Shown here: positions 58,165 to 64,000 of the stretch, in pieces
How positions within the stretch are numbered: the first letter of the stretch is position 1
Layout: the number at the start of each line of letters is the position of its first letter
Source of the DNA: a virus
Direction: 5' to 3' (one strand)
Virus record (IMG/VR): IMGVR_UViG_3300025108_004281
Coordinates: 28,050-92,049 of that record
Length of the DNA: 64,000 nucleotides
The notes under the pieces: model-generated
The model's database searches: none
Seen by the model: the letters and a program-made list of their open reading frames with translations, nothing else
Told to the model about the DNA's origin: nothing
Translations under genes and position numbers: made by a program

Positions 58165-59232
58165 CTATTTTTGCCACCAAAATTCTTCGTTAGATATCAA
58201 TGACTTAGCCATGTAGTTTGCTACAACTTTCTGTGCTTTACCTGTAAAATGCATACAACCTGTGTAAATTTCTCCAAAATTTAGGTTTTTTGTACCTAAA
58301 ATTCTGTGTAATGCTACTAACGACACAAATTCTTTGTCAATTATGTGTGGCATTCTGTCTAGTCTGATATCTAGATCTAACACATTAGGAAACAAATTGT
58401 TTTGGTTTGTAATGATGTGATCAACAGGTTCTTGGCTAGAGCACCATGCCATATGGAAATTATTTGCTTTACATATTTGCTGAGCATTAAATATATTTTG
58501 AAACCATTCACCTATATATAAATCGTGCATTGCATAGGCAGTATTATGTTTAGTAAAATCGTATTCATTGTCGCCTATATGAACAAGTGTAGTGTGATTA
58601 ATATTGTAATCACGAAAGTATTCTAACTTACGTTCCAATTCTGAATCGGGTGTGTTGTAATCATGTTCCGTTGTTATAATTTGTTTTCTGCATGGCTCTG
58701 GTGCTTGAAAAAATACCAAAGTTTCGTATTCGTTGCTTTTGGTATCCATGTTTATAAACGTTGATAACGATGACACAACTGATGCCATACTACAACCGCC
58801 TTTGCTTAGATTGATTATATCAATGTCTGGTAACATGGCATTTAATTGATTGCTCCATGTTTTTGGATAATGTCTTAAATCAGATCCGTGTGACCTAAGT
58901 CCAGTATTCAATTCTTCTTTGGTTGGTTTACTATCTGGATCTTGTTCTTTTATGATATCAAAATAGTTTGTGCGGTAAACACTAGTTGTCCATTTGTTAT
59001 ATTGGTCTGTGAGTTTTCTAAGATGCTCTACAATGGATTCATTTTCTTTGTTACCAGTCAGTCCTTGCAATCGTTCATCTTTGATATGATCTCCAGATAT
59101 TCTTTTCCAATCCTCATACCAAGTGCTATCAATCTTTGGTGCTAAAGAGTTTACGTTGTCAAAAACTTCTGGGAAGTCGGCCCCTACACCTAAAGAAAAA
59201 CTGTCGCCTATGATTATTATTCGCTTCTTCAT
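58165..59232 (-). CDS. SGNH/GDSL-hydrolase-like protein (355 aa)
   Basis: Begins IIIIGDSFSLGVG: GDS of block I of SGNH esterases. NLSKGGCSM fits the Gly block II. The Asn and His blocks are not clear. Such domains often deacetylate or esterify glycans, including phage or host surface sugars. It may be a virion enzyme. Late promoter 8 nt before the ATG, giving a very short leader. Confidence 0.68.
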   Translation of the reverse strand: MKKRIIIIGDSFSLGVGADFPEVFDNVNSLAPKIDSTWYEDWKRISGDHIKDERLQGLTGNKENESIVEHLRKLTDQYNKWTTSVYRTNYFDIIKEQDPDSKPTKEELNTGLRSHGSDLRHYPKTWSNQLNAMLPDIDIINLSKGGCSMASVVSSLSTFINMDTKSNEYETLVFFQAPEPCRKQIITTEHDYNTPDSELERKLEYFRDYNINHTTLVHIGDNEYDFTKHNTAYAMHDLYIGEWFQNIFNAQQICKANNFHMAWCSSQEPVDHIITNQNNLFPNVLDLDIRLDRMPHIIDKEFVSLVALHRILGTKNLNFGEIYTGCMHFTGKAQKVVANYMAKSLISNEEFWWQK

Positions 59233-59239
59233 ACAAGCA

Positions 59240-59248
59240 ATATTTATA
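59240..59248 (-). promoter_or_regulatory. Late promoter (TATAAATA) of the SGNH gene
   Basis: CTATAAATA on the minus strand, 8 nt to the ATG at 59232, so about 3 nt of leader. Confidence 0.75.
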
Positions 59249-59251
59249 GTT

Positions 59252-59259
59252 TATAAATA
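59252..59259 (+). promoter_or_regulatory. Late promoter (TATAAATA) of the plus-strand block, leaderless
   Basis: TATAAATA on the plus strand, 5 nt before ATG 59265. It is divergent from the SGNH promoter, 4 bp away. Confidence 0.8.
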
Positions 59260-59264
59260 CTTGC

Positions 59265-60137
59265 ATGTTCATTTATGATAAAGATAAAAATATATCAATC
59301 TTCACAAGAGGTAAGAACGGAACCACAAACTTTCACAACCATTATTGGATGCAAAAAGAAGATACTGAAGTAGGTTCCTACACAGATTTTGATCAAAGCA
59401 ACTGGCTGTTTGCAACACCATTGCCTGCCATAGAAGATATGACAAGAGGTTGCGTTAACCACAACAGAATGTGTCATGAGCAACACCAAGACGACAGTTA
59501 TCAAGAGGGCAATAGACGTTTGGGAATGTATATATTTGAATATGTAACATTCTTAAAAACTTGTAAAATGCTTGACTTAGACATTAAGCATTTTATTATA
59601 ACAAGAGATCCATTAGAAAGATTAGCAAGTGGGTTAAGTACATCAATGCAAAATGCTATAGAAGAAATAGTCTTAGAACATTGCGGTGTTACATTTGATC
59701 AGATAAACGAAAACCTTAAATTTACTGCAACATCAAACTATGACGATATGTTTTGGAATGCATTATGCAAAAACATATTCAAGTTACCTAGTGCTCAATA
59801 TCATGCTCAAGGTTGGTTATCGCATATAGACAAACACATAAACTTTGAAGACTATAAAATATTCTCAGTTGATATAAACGATTTGGTACCATTTGCAAAA
59901 GAAGTTGTTGATATAGATGTTAAGGAAACTGATAAGCATTTACCAGCAAGTGAATGGCATGGTGCTCACACAGGAACACGACCACCGGAAACCAGATACT
60001 TTCATAACTTCATTGAAAGATGGCTGAAAGAGAAGTACGGTACAACTGCGTTAGACAAACAATTAACTGATTTATTAGATGCAGAGTATAAAGTAGTAGA
60101 TAAACTAACACAAATTAAATATGATACTGACTCTTGA
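59265..60137 (+). CDS. Sulfotransferase-family protein (290 aa)
   Basis: RGKNGTTNF near residue 16 fits the 5'-phosphosulfate loop and FIITRDPLERLASG near 111 the 3'-phosphate motif. PAPS-dependent sulfation of a glycan or protein is the likely chemistry. First gene of a four-gene block with a leaderless start. It overlaps the next gene. Confidence 0.72.
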   Translation: MFIYDKDKNISIFTRGKNGTTNFHNHYWMQKEDTEVGSYTDFDQSNWLFATPLPAIEDMTRGCVNHNRMCHEQHQDDSYQEGNRRLGMYIFEYVTFLKTCKMLDLDIKHFIITRDPLERLASGLSTSMQNAIEEIVLEHCGVTFDQINENLKFTATSNYDDMFWNALCKNIFKLPSAQYHAQGWLSHIDKHINFEDYKIFSVDINDLVPFAKEVVDIDVKETDKHLPASEWHGAHTGTRPPETRYFHNFIERWLKEKYGTTALDKQLTDLLDAEYKVVDKLTQIKYDTDS

Positions 60138-60510
60138 GAAATACACACTAGAAGATAACTTTGGTACCACAGAAGAACTAGTAAGAAGTATGACTGAGTT
60201 CTTTACTGAGGAACTCTGCATAGGACATTACGATGCAATGATTAATGTAGTTCTACACGATGAAATCAAAGTAGAAGGCCTTGATGGATATTGCGAATGG
60301 GATCCCACAGACAAACTCATAGAAATACACATAGCAATGAAAGGTCCCGAATGGGGTGTAACACTTGCACATGAATTTGTACATGCAAAACAAAACCTAC
60401 AGTATGGTATAGCCAGTAACAACATGGTATTATCAGAACAAGAAGCATACGATATGGAATTTTTATTATATTACAGATGGAAAAAGGAGTACTACAGTGG
60501 CACAATCTAG
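60121..60510 (+). CDS. HExxH zinc metallopeptidase-like protein (129 aa)
   Basis: Zinc motif HEFVH in TLAHEFVHAKQ with downstream SEQEAYDME. Same core as the 57.7 kb protein, so the two are related. It overlaps both neighbours by about 15 nt. Target unknown. Confidence 0.7.
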   Translation: MILTLEKYTLEDNFGTTEELVRSMTEFFTEELCIGHYDAMINVVLHDEIKVEGLDGYCEWDPTDKLIEIHIAMKGPEWGVTLAHEFVHAKQNLQYGIASNNMVLSEQEAYDMEFLLYYRWKKEYYSGTI

Positions 60511-61360
60511 ACTTTGGGTAGCAGGAGATAGTTTCGGTCTATTTGATAAAGATGATTCTAGGCCCAATTGGATTAGGATGTTAGGAGACCATTTAGGCGT
60601 AGATGAAATCAAAAACTATTCGCGTGGCGGTGCTGACAACGATATGATTTATTACGTTGCTGAAGCAATAATTAAAAATTGGAATTGGCCAGGTAGAAAT
60701 GAAGTAGAGTTCAATAAAGAAACAGATTATTTGTTATACTTGTCTACAACAAACACCAGAGGATGGATGCGAACAGACATATATGATGAAAGAAAATGGA
60801 ACCAAGAGATATCTATAGCGAACTTGGAATGGTGGATGCATGATTCTAACGGCAAAATGATTGAGGAGTACGACCAATTTCCTAAGCCACTTGTTTACGG
60901 TCAAAACTTTAATTCGCTATTACATGCCAGAGAAGACCATGCAGTATTACGGGGCAACAACAAAGATTTAGTTAATTGGGCACACCCTGATGCAATCAAG
61001 AACGACGTTAGCCGAGTTACTGACGAAGTTTTAGATATAATGGCTAATTATATGTTAGTCAACGATGTTGATTACACAAGAAAACTGAATAATGCTAGAA
61101 TGGAACATTTAATGTCACATCATGTGTCAAAAGGATATAAAACATTATTTGCACATCACGACTTGAACCCTGTGATAGCAGACTTTGATGCGTTAAATCA
61201 GTTTCCTGTTTTTGAACATCCAACAGACTTTGAAGATGAGGACGACGAAATCAAAGGGGAACAACCAAATCACTTAACAGACAAAAGTCATGTTAGGTTT
61301 TTTGAAACACATTTAAAGCAGAGGGTAGATGATATTATTAATACATGGGGCTGGAAGTAG
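60497..61360 (+). CDS. SGNH-hydrolase-like protein (287 aa)
   Basis: LWVAGDSFGLFD gives the GDS block and NYSRGGADNDM the Gly/Asn blocks II and III. A DKSHVRF segment near the end may hold the catalytic His. It resembles the 58.2 kb protein in type. A short ORF overlap at the 3' end couples it to the hydrolase. Confidence 0.65.
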   Translation: MAQSRLWVAGDSFGLFDKDDSRPNWIRMLGDHLGVDEIKNYSRGGADNDMIYYVAEAIIKNWNWPGRNEVEFNKETDYLLYLSTTNTRGWMRTDIYDERKWNQEISIANLEWWMHDSNGKMIEEYDQFPKPLVYGQNFNSLLHAREDHAVLRGNNKDLVNWAHPDAIKNDVSRVTDEVLDIMANYMLVNDVDYTRKLNNARMEHLMSHHVSKGYKTLFAHHDLNPVIADFDALNQFPVFEHPTDFEDEDDEIKGEQPNHLTDKSHVRFFETHLKQRVDDIINTWGWK

Positions 61361-61961
61361 CAGTAATTACTTTAATTACGTTAGCCTATGGTTAGACCAG
61401 GAACTACAAGCAATCGATTATGAAGTAGGCGATGATCACAATGCTATTTTCGATAAAATTCAAAGACCAGACGAAGTAACATATATTGTAGGCCACAGTT
61501 ATGGCGGACTGTTGGGTGCTGAATGGCTCAGCAAAGATACTCGCAACGTAAAAGGTTTATTAACTATAGCAACTCCATGGCAAGGCTCGCCCACAGCAAG
61601 AATATTGAATTGGTTCTTAAGTGATGCTGTATGGAATGACATGAAGCCAGGCAGTGAATTATTGAGAAAAATAAATGCAATTAACCTGTCAATACCTGTA
61701 AAGAACATAGTAGCAGTACCTGATAGAGGCAATGGATTAGCAGGTGGTGGTAAAAGTCAAAACGATGGCACCATACCTGTAGCAAGTGCAAGGGCATTAC
61801 CAAACGGTTTCAGTAAGTCAAAAACCATAGAATTGCCATATGGTCACAGTGAAATAATGCAGACATTTGATTTAGTAGAACAAATAAGAATGTTTGTAGA
61901 TAATCCATTAAAGGATTTATATCCTCCGCTACATTTAGAAGAAGTCAATAGAGGCTTTTAA
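61329..61961 (+). CDS. Alpha/beta hydrolase (210 aa)
   Basis: ILLIHGAGSSS gives the oxyanion-hole strand; nucleophile S57 in GHSYGG; a likely Asp near NDGTIPV and His in YGHSEI. Esterase or lipase type. A GAGGG site precedes the ATG inside the previous gene (32-nt overlap). Substrate unknown. Confidence 0.8.
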   Translation: MILLIHGAGSSSNYFNYVSLWLDQELQAIDYEVGDDHNAIFDKIQRPDEVTYIVGHSYGGLLGAEWLSKDTRNVKGLLTIATPWQGSPTARILNWFLSDAVWNDMKPGSELLRKINAINLSIPVKNIVAVPDRGNGLAGGGKSQNDGTIPVASARALPNGFSKSKTIELPYGHSEIMQTFDLVEQIRMFVDNPLKDLYPPLHLEEVNRGF

Positions 61962-62034
61962 TTAATTTATTAATTAATTCAATAATTAATTCTAATATTT
62001 CAATAAACAATTAATTAATTATTAAATTAATTCA
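61962..62034. repeat. AT-only repetitive spacer with TTAATTAA units
   Basis: About 70 bp that are almost entirely A and T, with three or more TTAATTAA units. It separates convergent genes and includes the stop region of the minus gene. No terminator hairpin of GC type is seen. Confidence 0.75.
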
Positions 62035-63068
62035 AAGTGTTTGTGTATTTGATTAGGATAATGTTTAATTAGATATTGATATACACTTTTATTGTGCTGT
62101 AATTCCCTAGCACATTCATCATAAAGCATTTCAAAGTCATTACCACTGTATTCATTTAAGTCAGCAACAAAACTATTCCAGCAATCATCTGATGTGCCTT
62201 CATCATGATCGCTACGCCATATAGGTAATGGCTCAAAGCCACAGCGAATTAATTCACCTAAATAACCTGTATGACCTAGTGTTCTAAACAATCTACCATG
62301 TGCTATGCTTCTAGCAGTCTTTTCTGTGAGTAACACACTCTGTGAATGTTGATTTCTGGGGAATGTTTCTGATATTATATCCATATGACTCTGTGAATAA
62401 ACACTTTCAGGCACCAAACAACTGATATCTATGATGTCGCCTTGTTGATAAACCTTACTGGGTTGGCCATTGTACACATGATCAATGTTGCAATTATGTC
62501 TGCTTTCACTGGTACCACTGTAAAAATCACTGACATCATAGTCAAGTGTGGTGCCATCTCTACCAGCATAATTAACCAATGCATTATATTCACACAACAC
62601 ATCTGCAATTTGATCTCTTATCTGTTTCTGTCTGCCCAATAAACAAGCAAAATCATAGTCACGTTCACCTGGTTCATAGTCATAATCCAACACAGGCAAA
62701 CGAGCAATCCAAGGTTGCCATGTGTGATGTACACCCAAACTTTTTACTTTGTCATGATGATTGCAGTGATATATTATGCTGTAATCTGATAACAGTTTCA
62801 ATATGGTTTCAGCATTAGCACGACTAGTGGCATGTGTGGGCCAAAACTCTTCTGTGCTGATCAATACCACATGATCTACACTGGCAACCATGTGCTGTAA
62901 GTCTGAAAACTGTGATTCTGATAACTGTAAACAAGCATACCAATCAACTATGCCTAATTTACCACTGTGACCCGTTATCACATCTGCGTTACCATAACTG
63001 TGATAACAGGTATTAATGCTGTTTTGAGTGGTTCCGCGTAGAGAACCTGGCGGGTAAAAGTATTGCAT
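62022..63068 (-). CDS. Unknown 348-aa protein, possibly glycosyltransferase-like
   Basis: Two-domain alpha/beta pattern. LLTEKTARSIAHGRLFRTLGHTGYL near 250 recalls the acceptor side of exostosin or fucosyltransferase-like families. Upstream YNGQPSKVYQQGDIIDISCL. Many His and Cys. Tentative. Confidence 0.45.
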   Translation of the reverse strand: MQYFYPPGSLRGTTQNSINTCYHSYGNADVITGHSGKLGIVDWYACLQLSESQFSDLQHMVASVDHVVLISTEEFWPTHATSRANAETILKLLSDYSIIYHCNHHDKVKSLGVHHTWQPWIARLPVLDYDYEPGERDYDFACLLGRQKQIRDQIADVLCEYNALVNYAGRDGTTLDYDVSDFYSGTSESRHNCNIDHVYNGQPSKVYQQGDIIDISCLVPESVYSQSHMDIISETFPRNQHSQSVLLTEKTARSIAHGRLFRTLGHTGYLGELIRCGFEPLPIWRSDHDEGTSDDCWNSFVADLNEYSGNDFEMLYDECARELQHNKSVYQYLIKHYPNQIHKHFELI

Positions 63069-63083
63069 ACCCTTATTTAACCT

Positions 63084-63296
63084 TTAACTTTTGCTTTTGT
63101 CCAAGTTAAATACACTTCTAGTTAAGCCACCAAACATTGGTGCAATGATTAATAGTGCGGCAATCATTAAGATGTCGCCTATTTGTTCGCCTGTTAAACC
63201 TGCAAAGTCTCTCAGTATGTATTCCACACTAAAGATAATTGCAAATAAAACTGTGAAAGCACCTACGCCGATTAATGTATTTTTAATAAATTCCAT
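63084..63296 (-). CDS. Small two-helix membrane protein (70 aa)
   Basis: Two hydrophobic segments (about 5-27 and 41-59) and a basic end. GGAG ribosome site supports 63296 over the longer frame. Early promoter at 63331. Function unknown. Confidence 0.66.
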   Translation of the reverse strand: MEFIKNTLIGVGAFTVLFAIIFSVEYILRDFAGLTGEQIGDILMIAALLIIAPMFGGLTRSVFNLDKSKS

Positions 63297-63330
63297 GTTT
63301 ACTCCTATGGGTTTTGTTAATAATGTATTT

Positions 63331-63359
63331 AATATACTGTATGTTGACGGAATGGTCAA
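63331..63359 (-). promoter_or_regulatory. Early sigma70-type promoter of the 70-aa membrane protein
   Basis: Minus strand TTGACC, 17-nt spacer, TATATT. Confidence 0.75.
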
Positions 63360-63368
63360 CCTATTTTT

Positions 63369-63932
63369 TTAGAAATTCTCTATTAATTGTCTTTGTGCCA
63401 GTCGCTTCTCTGCCAAATAATCTATGTTATTGTTTACATTAATAACAACATTGGTAGGTAAGAACACAAAACTCAATGCATTAGTGGGTATTTTTGCTTC
63501 TATGCCATCGCTTAACACTCGCAAATAAGGTTGCAGTTCACTATAACTGATAACAGCCATAGCATCTGCTTGTGATATTATATAGTAATCAGCAGGGTGT
63601 GGTAAACTATTATTAACATTATTACCCTGTGAATTCATTATTTTAACAGTAATAGAAGCCTTTGGATTACCTCTTGGAGTGTATAAACCGTTATTGGCAT
63701 ACTTGAATTCCACACTATAACCATTAACAGTATCACGATGATCTCTGCCTAAACCATCTACCCATTCAAACAATCCACCTGTGTATATGTCAAATGCCTG
63801 TTCAATTATGTCTGATTTATCGAATCTGTTCTTGCGACTGTTTAAACTGTTACCTAAACTAGTAATCAATGAACTGTATCTGTTTATATCCAGCACACCA
63901 CGTATATATTGTGCATATTGTGGTGTGGTCAT
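63369..63932 (-). CDS. Possible PD-(D/E)xK-type nuclease (187 aa)
   Basis: The middle region has DIYTGGLFEWVDGLGRDH then YSVEFKYAN. The Asp-rich loop followed by a V-E-F-K strand (E-x-K) matches the metal site of restriction-endonuclease-like folds. A further IIEQ/KSDI helix may supply a Glu. Could be a restriction-like or repair nuclease. Not a firm assignment. Confidence 0.5.
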   Translation of the reverse strand: MTTPQYAQYIRGVLDINRYSSLITSLGNSLNSRKNRFDKSDIIEQAFDIYTGGLFEWVDGLGRDHRDTVNGYSVEFKYANNGLYTPRGNPKASITVKIMNSQGNNVNNSLPHPADYYIISQADAMAVISYSELQPYLRVLSDGIEAKIPTNALSFVFLPTNVVINVNNNIDYLAEKRLAQRQLIENF

Positions 63933-64000
63933 CAGTAATTAAGTGCCCAAATCACAGTTAATATCACACATAATGGTGCTAATAATATCCAAGGAGTTAT
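63932..64000 (-). CDS. Partial membrane protein (5' part beyond window)
   Basis: The last 22 codons of a gene that starts beyond the window; hydrophobic C-terminus ending in WALNY. Its stop overlaps the next start (TGATG). Confidence 0.55.
   Translation of the reverse strand: MTPWILLAPLCVILTVIWALNY

Overview
This window looks like one contiguous piece of a T4-like marine bacteriophage (myovirus) genome, AT-rich by eye, with about 85 tightly packed and often overlapping genes. T4-type core genes are present: family B DNA polymerase (gp43), sliding clamp (gp45), clamp-loader small subunit (gp44), a DsbA-like DNA-binding protein, a GroES-like co-chaperonin, GH24 lysozyme, a spanin pair and PhoH. 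T4-type late promoters (TATAAATA) are also present. Almost all genes lie on the minus strand. Plus-strand exceptions are a 2OG oxygenase (9.4 kb), phoH (26.9 kb), a 33-aa membrane peptide (42.9 kb) and a four-gene block (59.3-62.0 kb).

Host evidence is mixed. Tandem glutamine-riboswitch-like RNAs, a YRG-motif small protein and an AOX/PTOX-type oxidase favour a marine cyanobacterium. A TIGR02001-type outer membrane protein favours a proteobacterium. I lean towards a T4-like cyanophage or a close marine relative, without certainty.

Layout: 0-8 kb holds a cut glycosyltransferase-like gene, alternative oxidase, a DpdA/TGT-like transglycosylase, clamp, DNA polymerase and DsbA-like protein. 8-21 kb holds tail-fibre genes (one collagen-like, 1225 aa), small unknowns, a HAD phosphatase and lysozyme. 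21-27 kb holds ClpA-like ATPase, DnaJ, spanins and an ACP-like protein without the carrier serine. 27-40 kb holds phoH, SDR, SufE, UDP-sugar dehydrogenase, a radical SAM enzyme, gp44, sulfotransferase, GroES-like protein, a DnaE fragment, ClpP, an asparagine-synthase-like protein and an exonuclease. 40-48 kb holds 2OG oxygenases, lipase, a second radical SAM enzyme and NAD synthase. 48-58 kb has six tRNAs (Ala, Glu, Ser, Met, Arg, Leu) among small genes, an outer membrane protein, the riboswitch locus and a ParB-like protein. 58-64 kb has SGNH proteins, a sulfotransferase, HExxH proteins, a hydrolase and small unknowns.

Regulation is unusually readable. Early sigma70-type promoters (TTGAC-N16/17-TATAAT) sit in many minus-strand gaps. 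Late ATAAATA promoters mark others. In eight cases exactly 5 nt separate ATAAATA from ATG, which puts the expected transcription start on the start codon (leaderless mRNA). At 20.2 kb a hairpin would hide a start codon in read-through RNA but not in late RNA, the logic known for T4 gene e. Near 54.8 kb a late promoter drives two tandem glutamine-aptamer-like RNAs ahead of a 51-aa YRG-motif protein. I rate that locus the best candidate for an interesting, little-described system.
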